NCBI GenBank assembly: GCA_948567375.1
Contig: OX419756.1
Coordinates: 74,352,333 to 74,416,332 of the forward strand
Length of the DNA: 64,000 bases
Reading direction: 5' to 3'
Source of the DNA: Lunularia cruciata
Lineage: Eukaryota > Streptophyta > Marchantiopsida > Lunulariales > Lunulariaceae
Within the stretch, counting starts at the first letter, position 1. Each line of letters opens with the position of its first letter. Positions 1-11,760 of the stretch are shown piece after piece. The notes beneath the pieces were generated by a model, which saw only the letters and a program-made list of their open reading frames with translations, was not told the origin of the DNA and did no database searches. The position numbers and the translations under genes are program-made.

Positions 1-500
1 TCTGGACATGAAAGTCCCAATGGTTTGGCGGAAGTGTCCATAAATTCCATCCATCCCATTCTTGCTCTGATACCAATATAAAAGACCGAAACCGAGGAGA
101 GAAATAGGAGAATGGAAATTCACATTGGGACACTTGAATGAGGAGAAAACTCCGAATGCCTAGCATGAGCTTTGGCCTTGGTATTTATAGGTAGCATACA
201 AGTCCCTTGAAGCCTCTCAAGAAGCTTCCTTGAGCCGCTTTCTTGGAGTGCAAGCCAAGTTAACTAGGAAGCTTCTCAAGAAGCTTCCTTCTAGAAGCCG
301 TCTACTTGGCGTGCAAGCTAAGCTAGTTACAAGCTTCTAGAAGCTTCCTTCCAAAAGCTACCTGCTTAGGGCGCAAGTTAACTAGTTAGGAAGCTTCCCA
401 AGAAGCTTCTTAGATGCTTCTAGAATATTCTAGGCTATTTTGTCTTATTATCTACTTCATAAGCTCGACTCACTTCGTCGCTAAACTCCATATTGTTACA
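1..500 (-). mobile_element. Ty3/gypsy element E2: 5' LTR and start of leader, continues beyond the left edge
   Basis: Read on the minus strand, an LTR (positions 500 to 77) begins TGTAACAATATGG and is followed by TGGTATCAGAGC (positions 75-64), the usual primer-binding site for initiator Met-tRNA. Leader sequence then runs off the window. The same LTR, primer site and leader order occurs at 4,505-4,008, so this is the 5' end of a second minus-strand element. It directly abuts the integrase end of element E1. The simplest reading is that E2 inserted into E1 downstream of its integrase, with the rest of E1 to the left of the window. Tandem elements sharing one LTR by recombination is the alternative. 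The LTR is rich in AAGCTTC-type motifs and has decayed a little. Confidence 0.75.
77..500 (-). repeat. LTR of the Ty3/gypsy family (5' LTR of E2)
   Basis: It is a direct repeat of 4,093-4,505. It starts TGTAAC on the minus strand and ends next to the primer-binding site, where the expected TGTAAAAG has become TATAAAAG on the plus strand. The interior has several imperfect GAAGCTTCTNGAAGCTTCC-like motifs seen in every LTR copy of this family. Confidence 0.8.
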
Positions 501-3500
501 AAAAGGAAGAGGGGTTAGGAACAAAAGGTTTCAACTTGGAAACATGAAAGACAGGATGGATATGCATGTGGCAAGGCAAGGCAAGTCGATAAGCAACAAG
601 AGAGATAATTTGGGTGACATCAAAGGATCCTCTCTAATTAGGGGCAAGTTTATGAACTTGGGTATCAAGTGGGAGAGGGAGGTTACTAGAAGATAGCATG
701 ACCTTATCACCGACTTCAAAGGTGAGATCACGATGATGGTGGTCCGCATATTGTTTTTGACAATTTTGAGCAACAAGGAAGTGAGATTTGGCTTGTTGGA
801 GAGATTGGGATATAATGGTCAAGAATGTTGAAATATGAGGAACTTGAGATGGAGGGGGAGCAAGAAAAGAATTTGGAACAAGCAAATCTTGGCCAAAATT
901 GAGAAAGAAAGGAGAAAATTTGGTGCTTGCCTGTTTGGAATTGTTGTAGGCAAATTTTGTAGCTGCAAGACATTCATCTCAATTGGTATGGTAGACATTG
1001 AGAAAGGCATGCAGCATATATCCAATGTACAATTTGCATGTTTGGTTTGTCCATCAGTTTGAGGATGATAGGCCGTGGACAAAGCAAGCTTGGTGCCGAG
1101 TATCTAGAAGAGTGCTTGCCAAAACTTCTTGATAAATCAAGGATCGAGGTCGGAGATGAGTACACATGGCATCCCATGATGTTTGAAGACATTGTTGAAG
1201 TAGATTTGCGCTAAGGTTGGAGCATCCACGATATCATAGGTTGGTGCTAAGTGGATTTGCTTACTAAGCTTATCCACAAACACCATGATGGTTGTGTGTC
1301 CTTGCTTTGTCTTAGGCAAGGAATGTGATGAGATCCAAGCTCACATGCTCCCATCAAGCGGATGGAATGGCAAGTGGTTGAAGGAGTCCACTCAGCTTCT
1401 GGTTGCTAGCCTTGTTACATTGGCAGCTCTCACACAATCGGACAAATTCTTGAACATCTTGCATCATGTTGGGCACCACCATCGGCGTTGGAGGGTGCCC
1501 AAGGTCTTGTCCACACCCATGTGACCAGCTATGGGTAAATCATGGGCTTCTTGAAGGTGTACAAGTCAAAGATCACCCTTTGGCTGGAACATAGATCCGG
1601 TCCTCATGGAATAGAAGGCACTCCTTGATGGAAAAGGTGTTGTACTCCTTGTTACATGTTGTAAGGTGACCATGTACCATTTGGAAGAAGGGATCTTGTT
1701 GTAGAGTTGACTGAAACTTGTTTTGGACCTTGGAGTCAATTGACACCGTTGTAATTGCCGTTGTGATGGGAGGAAGAGACATCAAATCAGGTCATCATGA
1801 TAAAGCATCAAGGATGACATGGAACCAACCTGGTTTGTACTCAAGTTTGATGTCAAACAATTGGAGTTGTTCCTCCCATTGATGATGTCTACTCTTCATG
1901 TGTTCCAAGTGTAAGGTCTGCAACAATGGTTTGTGATCAGATTGCATGATCATTTGTTTCCCCAAGAGGTAATGCTTCCATACCTTGGTGGCATATACCA
2001 TTGTAAGTTTTTCTTGATCTTGAGCAAAGTAGTTTCTTTCAACCATATTGAGTTGACAAGACACAAAGGCAATGGGATGTAGTCCATTTGGGAATTCTTG
2101 TTGCAACATGGCTCCAATTGCAAAGTTAAAAGCATCAAAATCAACCACACAAGGTAGTTGAGGATCATATGATTGAAGAATGGGCCTTGAAGACACCATA
2201 TGTTTCAACTTCTGGAATACTTCTTTGTGCTTGGTGGTCCATTGGAAGCTTAAGTCCTTCCTCAAGAGGTCAGTCAATGGTGTAGCCACATGAGCATAAT
2301 AATGGATGAACCGTCGGTAAAAACTGGCCAGTCCATTAAATGCCATACTTTTGTAGCATCCTTTGGAGTAGGCCAATCATTAATTACCTTGATTTTCTCC
2401 TCTTCCATCTTGATCCCCTCCGATGAGATCTTGTGCCAAGAAGGTAACTTCCTTTTGCCAAAAGGCACACTTCAACTTCTTGTAAAATTTCCATTGTCGT
2501 AGTCGTCTTAGGACTTTTTGCACGTGATTCACGTGTTCTGCCTCTATCTTGCTATAGATTAAGATATCATCCAAGAACACCATCATGTACCGATCCAATA
2601 GTCCATCCAACACCTGATGCATCTGATCCATGAAGATTGTTGGAGCATTAGTGAGCCCGAAAGGTAGAACTCTCCACTCAAAATGTCCATACCTTGTGTG
2701 AAAGGCCGTCTTTTGCACATCATCCCTATCAATGAGGATTTGCCAATAACCACTACAAAGATCCAGCTTGGAAAAGTATCGTGCTCTAGTCAATTGATCA
2801 AGCAAGTCATCAATCCGAGGCAAGGAATATGCATTCGTCACTATTTGCTTATTGAGCCCATGATAATCGATACAAAAATGAAGTCCTCCATCCTTCTTTG
2901 GAACAAATAGTATCGGTGCTCCCCAAGGAGAGGTATTATGTCATATGAAGTCCTTCTCCAACAAATCCGTAAGTGTTATTTGCAATTCCTCCAACTCCTT
3001 TGGTGAGAGCCAATAGATTGGTCTTCTCACTAGAGTACTCCTTGGCAATAACTCAATCTTGAAGGGCATACCATGATCAAAGAGTAATCCCTTTGGCAGA
3101 TCATCTAGAAACATGTCTACAAACTCCTCAACTATCTGATCAACCATTACTTGATGAGGCTTTCAGCTCTCCTCAGATTGTCCTTGTGCAATTGGCTTGA
3201 TCCACACTGCAAAAATAGACTTATCTTCCTCCAAAGCTTGCTCTATGGCCGCTTCATTAACAAACTTCCCATCTTGGGGCTCCTCTCTCTTCAAGGCACA
3301 CTCTATGGCTACCTTCTTGACAAACTTCCCATCTTGGGACTGACTATTCTTAGGTGTCTTACTTAGAGGTGCCAAACAACCTAATCAGAAATTCCTACCT
3401 TGGTGTTGTACTTGAATTTGTTGTCGGGTCCAATCAAATTGAACCTTATGATGTTCAAGCCAAGGTAGTCCTAGAATGACATCATAGCGTAGAGGTGCCA

Positions 3501-4092
3501 CTACAAACCTCATACACTCCAAATACTCTTTCCCAATCTTAAAAGTAACAAGATGTGAGGTACAGAATGCAGAACCCTTCTACCATCCGCCATCATCAAT
3601 CTACTTCCAATCATTGGTTTGATAAGAATACCCAAATCTTTTGCTACTTGCATAGACATGCAATTCTCTGAACTTCCAAAATCAACCAAAATCCTACAAC
3701 CTCAATTAGATATTGTACCTTGCAAGTGAAGCAAACTTGCATAAGTCAAGCCTTCAATCCCATTGGAACTAATCAAGCTCCCAATAGGTGGCTCAAAATC
3801 TCCTATTGGGATTCTTTGTTTCCCTGATCATTCTATTCCACAAACTCTATCTGGGTAATTTGTCGAGGTTGCCCATTCCTAAGTGGACATTCAACAATGT
3901 GATGTCCAACTTGGCAACAATAAAAAACAACCTCCATTTTGTCACAATCTTTCTCTATTTGTTATACCAAGTGGATCTCTATTGGATAGCAGATGCTTGG
4001 GTAATATCTGGACATGAAAATCCCAATGGTTTGGCGGTCATGGATTCGGTGGTCCATAAATTCCATCCATCCCATTCCTGCTTTGATACCAA
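501..4092 (-). pseudogene. Ty3/gypsy element E1 internal region: zinc knuckle, protease, RT, RNase H, integrase (decayed)
   Basis: On the minus strand the order is primer-binding site (about 4,079-4,091), leader, CCHC zinc knuckle (about 3,910-3,940), protease-like region with ILVDFGSSEN (about 3,650-3,690), reverse transcriptase (3,147-2,380), RNase H (2,300-1,795) and integrase (about 1,560-640). The RT keeps YFSKLDLCSGYWQI and the catalytic FLDDILIYS, and the RNase H keeps QSDHKPLLQTL, so its sequence is better preserved than in the plus-strand copy. Frameshifts and stops break it into about eight pieces. Nearly all of gag is missing: leader sequence joins directly to the gag tail before the zinc knuckle. 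The chromodomain and polypurine tract present in the plus-strand copy are not seen, because an LTR starts right after the integrase C-terminus. This gene order is that of Ty3/gypsy (Metaviridae). Confidence 0.85.
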
Positions 4093-4505
4093 TGTAAAAG
4101 ACCAAGACCGAGGAGAGAAATAGGAGAATGGAAAGTTCACATTAAGACACTTGAATGAATGAAAACTCCGAATGCCTAGCATGAGCTTTGGCTTTGGTAT
4201 TTATAAGTAGCATACAAGGCCTTTGAGAAGCTTCTCAAGAAGCTTCCTCGAGCTGCTTTTTTAGAGTGCAAACCAAGTTAACCAAGAAGTTTCTCAAGAA
4301 GCTTCCTTCTAGAAATTGCCTACTTGGTGTGCAAGCTAAGCTAGTTGGAAGCTTCTAGAAGCTACTTACTTGAGGTGCAAGCTAAGCTAGCACGGAAGCT
4401 TCCCAAGAAGTTTCCGAGATACTTCTAGAATATTCTAGGCTAATTTGTCTTATTTGCTACTTTGTTAGCCCTACTAAGTTCATTGCTAAACTCCATATTG
4501 TTACA
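4093..4505 (-). repeat. 5' LTR of Ty3/gypsy element E1
   Basis: This 413-bp LTR begins TGTAACAATATGGAGTTTAG and ends CTTTTACA on the minus strand, followed by TTGGTATCAAAGC, the initiator Met-tRNA primer-binding site. Its outer end at 4,505 abuts the middle of a plus-strand LTR of the same family, so E1 appears to have inserted into the 5' LTR of E0. Confidence 0.85.
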
Positions 4506-4773
4506 AGTAGGTGGCTTCTAGAATGAAACTTGTTGAGAAGCTTCTTGACTAGCATAACTTGCACGCCAATAGACAACTTCTAAAAGGAAGCTTCTCGATT
4601 AGCTTAGCTTGCACTTTAAGAAGATAGTTTTTAGTAAGTTTCTTGAGAAGCTTTTCAAGAGCCTTGTTTGTTCATTATAAATACCAAAGCTCATGCTAGG
4701 CATTTGGAGTTTCATACATTCAAGAGTTCCTACGTGATCTTCTATTATTCTATTCTTTCCTTGGTTTTTCACA
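4506..4773 (+). repeat. Truncated 5' LTR of element E0
   Basis: It matches the 3' part of the LTRs at 6,598-7,016 and 10,557-10,968, including the TATAAATACC promoter-like box (about 4,676-4,685) and CTCATGCTAGGCATTTGGAG. A primer-binding site follows at once. The missing 5' part is interrupted by E1. Confidence 0.75.
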
Positions 4774-4863
4774 TTGGTTTCAAAGCAAGAATGAGATGGA
4801 TGGAAATTATGGATCACCAAATCTATTTCTCCAAAACCATTGGGACTTTTGTGTCCATGTACT

Positions 4864-5604
4864 TGTAATGCTTTGAGGACAAGAGAAGAGAGAAAACACA
4901 GATTTCACACTCAATCATCTGATGCCCCAAAGGAGCACATTCTCTTTATTATAAAGACAAAGAGGATCTCCTCCGAGGAAGCTCCACCATAGGATTAGGC
5001 ACATAGATAGGTGACATGTCAGCAAGCTCCACCCTTGGATTACCCACTTGGATGGGTGATATGTTGGCCCTGGTCCTATCTGGTTAGTAAAACAAGCTTT
5101 GACAGGAAGGAATCTTCTATAGAATCTTCTTGTAGGAATCTCAAAATCACATGGATAAGGTACCATTGGAAAGCTCTCAACAAGACAAAGCAGGGAGAAG
5201 GGAAGGCTAGCCTTTCCTTTGTTTGGGGGGGGGCAATCTGTACATTTTCAAGGCTTAATTTATCTGTTTAGGCTTCCAAAATTATCTTCAAAGATTTCAG
5301 GCATATTTTGGTTCTTACTCTATTAGTAGAAGTCCCCTTTTGGTGATACTTCTTTCTGATCTATTTAGTACATCATGTGTAACATCCTTCCAAATATTAT
5401 CAAACCAATTCTCACTTTTAAATCATATGTCTAGCTATTGGTTCTAAGGTTTTCAAGTCTATTTCAATTTTTGCCCTATTTTTAGAAGTACTCTTTTGGT
5501 GATATTTCCATCTCATCTATTTTTTCCATCATGTATAACATCATTCCAGATGTTACCAAACTAAATTTCACATCAAGATCATATGGCTAGCTCTTGATAT
5601 TACA
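4864..5604 (-). repeat. Solo-LTR-like repeat with TGTAAT...ATTACA ends, in the leader of E0
   Basis: The reverse complement matches 62,326-63,055 along its whole length. The ends are TGTAAT and ATTACA. The first part holds a roughly 190-bp sequence twice in tandem, and both copies of the family have a G/C homopolymer run (here G9 at about 5,225). No coding potential is visible. E0 leader sequence continues on both sides (GTGTCCATGT to the left, ATTACCCAAGCATC to the right), so it is an insertion. Flanking GTACT and ATATT could be a decayed 5-bp target duplication. The sister copy has a perfect one. Confidence 0.75.
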
Positions 5605-5784
5605 ATATTACCCAAGCATCATTTTGTATAGTTCATCATCTCACACTTTTTGCAAAATACAAAATGCAATTACCTTGTCCGATGAACCGTTGATAATTTT
5701 GATTGTAACTTACAAAGAATGGTAGACATGTTGCATCTACATGTTCACTTAGATAATTATAGATAGTTTAATAGAGTAGTAGCC

Positions 5785-6597
5785 ATGGCGACAATGCCCA
5801 AAGTTACCATCGCTATATAGCAACAAATCAAGCATCTTACTTGACATCCTACACCATCAATGACAAGAGCATGTAGAAAGAGAACCATTTCTAGAAAGAG
5901 AAGAGCAAAACCAATTTCTAAAGCCTAAGGTATTTGAAGGTAAGAATCTCTTGAGCATAGTGGAGAACTTTGTATTTGATTGTAAATATTATTTTGAAAA
6001 AACAAATATTCAAGATGAAAAAATACATATTCTCCTGGCTTTGGGCCAAATGGATGGAGTGGCAAAAATGTGGTGGTGATTCTAAGTAGAGCAAGCTAAA
6101 CTATAGTTTGTTGCACCAATCTTGACATGGGAAGAATTCAAGAGTACAATAATTGGGAGATTCCAAGCTATAAATATTATATGAGATAGATTAATAGAAT
6201 TGAAGTAGATTAATTCTATGAGAAGCTACATCACTCAATTCCATAACACCGTAATGTAAATTCTAAAAATACTAGAAGGTGAAGCTTTGAGTCAATTTGT
6301 GAGGGTTTTGAAGTAACTCACCAAATTGGAAGTGACCATGCGGGAGGCCAAACAATGGAAGAACCAATGCAATTGGATGAGCACCTTGATTATTTAATTA
6401 TGACAACTTGGTCTCGACTTTGACCTTCATAGAACTTGCCAGCATGTTCTATACATGTGGAAGAGCTGGCACCAATGGAGATTGATGCCATCCAATAGAG
6501 ACCATTTGGAATTACAAATAGAGAAAGATTAGGACAAATGGTGGTTGCTTTTACAATCACCAAATTGGACATTGTATTGTTGAATGTTGTAACAATA
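5785..6597 (+). pseudogene. gag of Ty3/gypsy element E0 (decayed)
   Basis: The region begins ATGGCGACAATGCCC. Read with interruptions it gives KPKVFEGKNLLSIVENFVFD, then LLALGQMDGVAKMWW and ILTWEEFKSTIIGRFQA, the usual retrotransposon gag capsid pattern. It ends in a zinc knuckle, CFYNHQIGHCIVEC, whose second cysteine is replaced by asparagine. Several in-frame stops are present (for example after AKMWW). Immediately after the last knuckle cysteine codon a solo LTR interrupts the gene, and the reading resumes at about 7,022. Confidence 0.75.
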
Positions 6598-7016
6598 TGG
6601 AGCTTACCAATGAGTTAGTCTTGACTAACAAAGTAGTAAATAGGCCAAATTAGCTAAGAATATTCTCAAAAAATCTAGGAAGCTACTTGATACCTTCCAA
6701 AGTATTGGGTAATGTGTATACCAAGGAGGAAGCTTCATGGAGAGTTTCCTAGCTAGCTTAGCTTGCACACCAAGTAGGTGGTTTCTAGAAGGAAGCTTAT
6801 TGGCTAGTTTAGCTTGCATGCCAAGTTGGCGGCTTCTAGGAAGAAGCTTCTAGATTAACTTGACTTGCATTCAAAGAAAGTGGCTAAGGGCCTTGTAAGT
6901 TCCTTATAAATACCATAGCTCAAGCTCATGCTAGGCATTTGGAGTTTTCTCTCATTCAAGTGTCCCAATGTGAGCTTCCTTTCTTGTATTTCTCTCTTCA
7001 ATCTTGGTCTTTTACA
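6598..7016 (+). repeat. Solo LTR of the same family inserted at the gag-pol junction of E0
   Basis: This is a complete LTR (TGTAACAATATGG...CTTTTACA) with no primer-binding site after it and no purine tract before it. The flanks are AATGT on the left (6,593-6,597) and AAAGT on the right (7,017-7,021), a 5-bp target duplication with one mismatch. Sequence before and after it is continuous in the related element E1 (GAATGTCCACTTAGGAATGG), which serves as the empty site. Confidence 0.85.
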
Positions 7017-7021
7017 AAAGT

Positions 7022-10000
7022 CCACTCAAGAATGGGTGATTTGACGAATCACCCAAATAGAGTTTATGGAGTGTGATGATCAGAGAAACAAAGAATCCCA
7101 ATAGGAGAGTTTGAGTCATCTATTAAGAACTTGATTAGTTCCAATAAGATTGAAAGCTTGACCTATGCAAGTTTACTTTACTTGCAAGGTATGATATCTG
7201 ATTGTGATTATAAAATTTTGGTTAATTCTAGAAATTTAGAAACTTACTTATCCACACAATTAATAAAAGAATTAAGTTTTCCTACCAGTTTCTACCATTG
7301 GCCAACATCAATGGCCAATGGTAGAAAGGTTTCTATATCCCATACCTCACATCTTGTTATATTCAAGATTAAAAAGAAGTATTTTGAGTGTATGAGGATT
7401 GTAGTGACACCTCTACACTATGATATCATTCTAGGTTTGTCTTGGCTTAAAATCATAAGTTTCAATTTGATTAGACCCAACAATAAATTTGAGTACAATA
7501 CCATGGTAAAAATTACAAATTATGTTGTCTGGCACCTTTTAGTAAGACACCTAAAGAATAGTTAGTTCAAAGATGAGAATTTTGTCAATAAAATAGCTAT
7601 AGAGCAAGCTTTAGAGGAAGATATTCATATTTTTTACGATGTGAATTAAATAGATTGCACATGGAGAATTAGATGAGGGCCAAAAGTCTTATCAAGTAGT
7701 GGTTGATCAAATAGTTTAGGAGTTTGTAGATTGTTTGTGGATTTGCCAAAGGGATTACACTCTGATCATGGTATGTCCTTCAAGATTAAGTTGTTGTCAA
7801 GAAATACTCCAATGAGTAGACCAATCTATTGTCTCTCACCAAAGGAGTTGCAAGAGCTTCAAAGAACACTAACAGAGTTGTTGGAAAGGATTCCATACAA
7901 CATAAAACATCTCCTTGTAAAGCACCAATACTATTTGTCCCAAAGGAGGGAAGACTTTGCTTCTATATTGATTACCATGGCCTCACTAAAGAAACAATGA
8001 AGAATGCATTTCCCTTGCCTTGAGTTGATGATTTGCTAGAATCAATTGTGTGGAGTATGATACTTCTCAAAGTTGGTTCTCCAAAGCCATTATTGGCACA
8101 TTTCCATTGATTATATGCAAAAGATTACCTTTCTCACAAGGTATAGGAATTTTGAATGGAGAGTTATACCTTTCAGACTCACTAATGCTCCAATAGTCTT
8201 CATGGATCAAATGCATTGGGTGTTGGATGGTTTATTGGATCAGTACATGGTGGTATTCTAGGATAATATTTTAATCTATAGCAAGATGGAGGTAGAACAC
8301 AAAAATCACATGCAAGAAGTACTAAGATGACTATATCAATGAAAGTTTTACTACAAGAAGTCAAAGTGTACCTTTTGGTAGATGGAAGTTACCTTTTTGG
8401 GTCATAAGGTCTCATTGAAGGAGATCAAGATGGAAGAAGAGAAAATCAAGGCCATTCTTGATTGGCCTACTTTGAAGGATATCATAAAAGTGTGAGCATT
8501 TAATAGATTGGCAAGTTTTTACCAATGGTGTATCCACTTTTATGCTCATGTGGCTACACCATTGATTGATCTCTTGGGGAAGACCACAAGCTTTCAATGG
8601 ACCACCAAGTATGAAGATGCATTCTAAAAGATGAAATATATGGTGTCCTCAAGACCCATTCTTCAACCATATGATCCTCAACTACCTTGTGTGGTTGATT
8701 TCAATGCTTTGTTGTAGTAAGAGTTTCTAGATGGGTTACATCCCATTGCTTTTGCATCTTGTTGACTAAATTCCACAAAAGGAATTATTATTTGAAATCA
8801 AGAACAACTAGCAATAGTATATGCAACCAAGGTATGGAGGCATTATCTTTTGGGGAAACAAGTGATCATGCAAACCAATCATAAACCCTTGTTATAGACA
8901 TTACATTTGGAGCACATAAAGAGTCCACATCATCATTGGGAAGAAAAAAATACAGTTGTTTGAAGTCAAACTTGAGTACAAAACTGGTAGGTTCCATGTC
9001 ATCCTTAATGCCCTATCATGATAAACTGATTTGAAGACTCTTACTCTCATCACAAATGGCAAAATCTCAATTGACTCAAAAGTCCAAATTGAGTTTAGAA
9101 TCACTTTACAACAAGACCCTTCTTTCATATGGTACAAGATTATCTTATAGCACACAACAAGGAATAAAACACCTTCTCCTTCAAGGAAGACACTCTCTTC
9201 TATGAGAACATGATCTATGTTCCAATCAAGGGTGATCTACAACTTGTGTGCTTGCAAGAAGCCCATGACTTAAAAAGACATGGTCACATGGTTATGGACA
9301 AGACCTTGGGTACCCCACAACACCAATGGTGGTAGCCCAACATATCACAAAATTTTCAAGAGTTTGTCCAATCTTGTGAGAGCTACCAATGCAACAAGGC
9401 CAATAACCAAAAAATGAGTGGACTTCTTCAACCATTTCCTATCCCATCTACTCAATGGGAACATGTGAGCTTAGATCTCATCACACCTTGCCCAAGACAA
9501 AATAAGATCACACTACAATCATGGTTTTTGTTAATAAACTTAGTAAGAAAATCCATTTGGCACCAACCTTTGACATAGTGGATGCCTCAACATTGGCCTA
9601 GATCTACTTTGACAATGTTTTCAAGCATCATGGGATGCCTCGTGTACTCATCTCCAACCATGATCCTCAATTCATCAAAAAAAATTGGCAAGTATTCTTC
9701 CAACTACTTGGCACCAAGTTTGCTTTGTCCATGGCCTACCATCCTCAAATTGATGGACAAGCTAAATGTGAAAATTACACCTTCAAGAATATGCTTTGTG
9801 TCTTTGTTAATGTTCACTATACCAATTGGGATAAATGTCTTGCGGTTGTTGAGTTTACCTACAATAACTCCAAGCATGCAAGCACCAAATATTCCCTTTT
9901 CTTCTCTAATTTTGGCCAAGATCCACTTGTTCCAAATTCCCTTCTTGCTCCTCTTCCGTCTCATATCTTTCATACTTCCAACTTCTTGACCACAATTATT

Positions 10001-10530
10001 CCAATACAACAACAAAAAATTTCATCTCCTTGTTGCTCAAAATCATCAAAAATAGTACATAAGCTAACATCATCATGACCTTACCTTTCAACTTGGTGAT
10101 AAGGTCATGCTTTCTTCTAGTAACCTACCTCTTCCACTTGATACCCAAGTTTGTAAACTTGATCCTAATTGGATAGGTCCATTTGATATCACCCAAACCA
10201 TTTCTCTTGTTGCTTATAGACTTGCCTTGCATTGTCATGCAAATCCATCTTATCTTTCATGTTTCCAAGTTGGAATGCTTTGTTTCTAATCCATCTTCCT
10301 TTTCTTCTCATGTTTAACTTCCTTCTCTTGTCGTCCTTAATAATGATCATGAGGAGTATGAAGTTGATTGTATCCTTGCAAGTTGCCACATTCAACATGG
10401 CCGCCAACAATACCAAGTACAAAGTCCTTTGGAAAGGGTATCCTCTTCATGATGCAATTTGGGAGTCTCTTTCTCATCTCCACAATACAAACAACCATCC
10501 AAGAGTTTGAAGCTTCCATGGCGACGAGGA
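7022..10530 (+). pseudogene. pol of Ty3/gypsy chromovirus E0: protease, RT, RNase H, integrase, chromodomain (decayed)
   Basis: The domain order is aspartic-protease-like region (7,131-7,565; the active-site segment reads ILVNSRNLETYLS, so the catalytic Asp is lost), RT (about 7,730-8,480), RNase H (about 8,590-9,020), an integrase H2C2 finger (about 9,240-9,410), the integrase core (about 9,520-9,800) and a C-terminal GPF-type module (LDPNWIGPFDITQ, about 10,160-10,200). A chromodomain follows (EEYEVDCILA, then after a frameshift VLWKGYPLHDAIWES, about 10,350-10,480). The RT catalytic FLDD motif has become F-stop-DN. The integrase ISDRDPQF segment has become ISNHDPQF. Many stops and frameshifts make it non-functional. 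The chromodomain is the feature by which chromoviruses target heterochromatin. Confidence 0.85.
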
Positions 10531-10556
10531 CATCACCAACTAGTTGTGGGGGAATA

Positions 10557-10968
10557 TGTAACAATATGGAGTTTAAAAATGAGTTAATCAACACTAACAA
10601 AGTAGCAAATAGGCTAAATTAGCCAAGAATTATAAGAATATTCTAGAAGCATCTAAGAAGCTACTTTGTAACTTCCAAATATTGGGTAATGTGTATGTCA
10701 AGTGGTGACTTCTAGGAAGAAGCTCATTGGGAAGCTTCCTAACTAGCTTAGCTTGCATGCCAAGTAGCCAACTTCTAAAAGAAATCTTCTTGAGAAGCTT
10801 TAGCTTAGCTTGCACTCTAAGAAGGCAGCTTTTAGAAGCTTCTCAAGAGCCTTGTAAGTTCTTTATAAATACCAAATCCCAAGCTCATGCTAGGCATTTG
10901 GAGTTTCCCTCATTTGAGAATCCCAATGTGATCTTCTATTCTCTTATTTCTCTCCTCGGTCTTTTACA
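10557..10968 (+). repeat. 3' LTR of element E0
   Basis: It begins TGTAACAATATGG directly after the purine-rich tract GTGGGGGAATA and ends CTTTTACA. No primer-binding site follows, as expected for a 3' LTR. It carries the TATAAATACCAAATCC promoter-like box (about 10,865). Confidence 0.85.
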
Positions 10969-10971
10969 TGT

Positions 10972-11760
10972 AGGGAAGTAATGTGCTACAAAGAGTGGCC
11001 ATTCTACCTTGTTTAGCAACCTCATCCCAATATAAAAGTGGAAGATGAATGGAGAGAGAAAAGTGTTTCCTCTATGTTTCTACAATTTCTTTGTTAATTC
11101 TTGGGCATGATGATAAAATATCTTTGTCCAGTCCATGGGTCTACCTTCATGCAACAATTAGAATAAGGTGGCCTGGCCATTGTTGACATAAGTTGTCCTT
11201 GTTAATTTGAAGAGCTTCATGAGCAAGGTCACCACAGCATGCTTGGTAGGATCATTATACCCATTCACCTTCCAACCATTTCCTATCTTGGCATTACCTA
11301 CTGAGGCTTTGAATTTCCTTGTCATCTCTTCCATTGGTCGAGGTCACTCCTAGTCAAGGTACATTGCTCCAAGCATAGAGTCAGACCCAAGAACCTTTTG
11401 CCAATGCTCTTCCATCCAAGCAAGCATGTTACCATGCAGATCGATGAAGTATGGATTCTTCTCTTCTTTAATCTCTAACACCATTGGGAGATAAGTAATA
11501 TCCCAAATCCACAACAAGACTTGCAGATGCTTGGAATTTAGGTACTCCGTGTAGCAATAATGTGCCCCTTTCTCCACTCTTGAAGAATGTAAGGTAATTG
11601 CGACTAAAGCATTCTTCTTCTTTGGAGAAATCTTGTTACCTAGCTATTCAAGTTCTAATTCACTCAATTGCCTTTGCACTCTCTTGCTCCCAATGACCCA
11701 CTCACAATCTCTTGTGCTAAACCTCAGGGCTTAAGACTCTATCCAATGAGATCACTTAAT
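10972..11760 (-). pseudogene. Unrecognised decayed reading frame beside retroelements
   Basis: One minus-strand frame from about 11,577 to 10,990 reads as protein with only a few stops. Segments include YCYTEYLNSKHLQVLLWIWD, MLAWMEEHWQKVLGSD, KHAVVTLLMKLFKLTRTTYV and GRPMDWTKIFYHHAQEL. The consistent frame across nearly 600 bases and the protein-like composition suggest a former gene. I do not recognise the family. Its position between E0 and a second gypsy integrase remnant suggests a retroelement-associated or captured ORF. At least four in-frame stops are visible, so it is not functional. Confidence 0.4.

Larger units (their letters stand above)
4506..10968 (+). mobile_element. Ty3/gypsy chromovirus E0, decayed, carrying two nested insertions
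   Basis: The order is truncated 5' LTR (4,506-4,773), primer-binding site (about 4,775-4,788, TGGTTTCAAAGC), leader, gag (5,785-6,597), pol (7,022-10,530), purine tract GTTGTGGGGGAATA (about 10,543-10,556) and 3' LTR (10,557-10,968). Two later insertions interrupt it: a TGTAAT...ATTACA repeat in the leader (4,864-5,604) and a solo LTR of the same family at the gag-pol junction (6,598-7,016). The 5' LTR lacks its first part because E1 sits there. Stops and frameshifts are frequent throughout, so it cannot be autonomous. A chromodomain follows the integrase, which assigns it to the chromoviruses. Confidence 0.85.
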
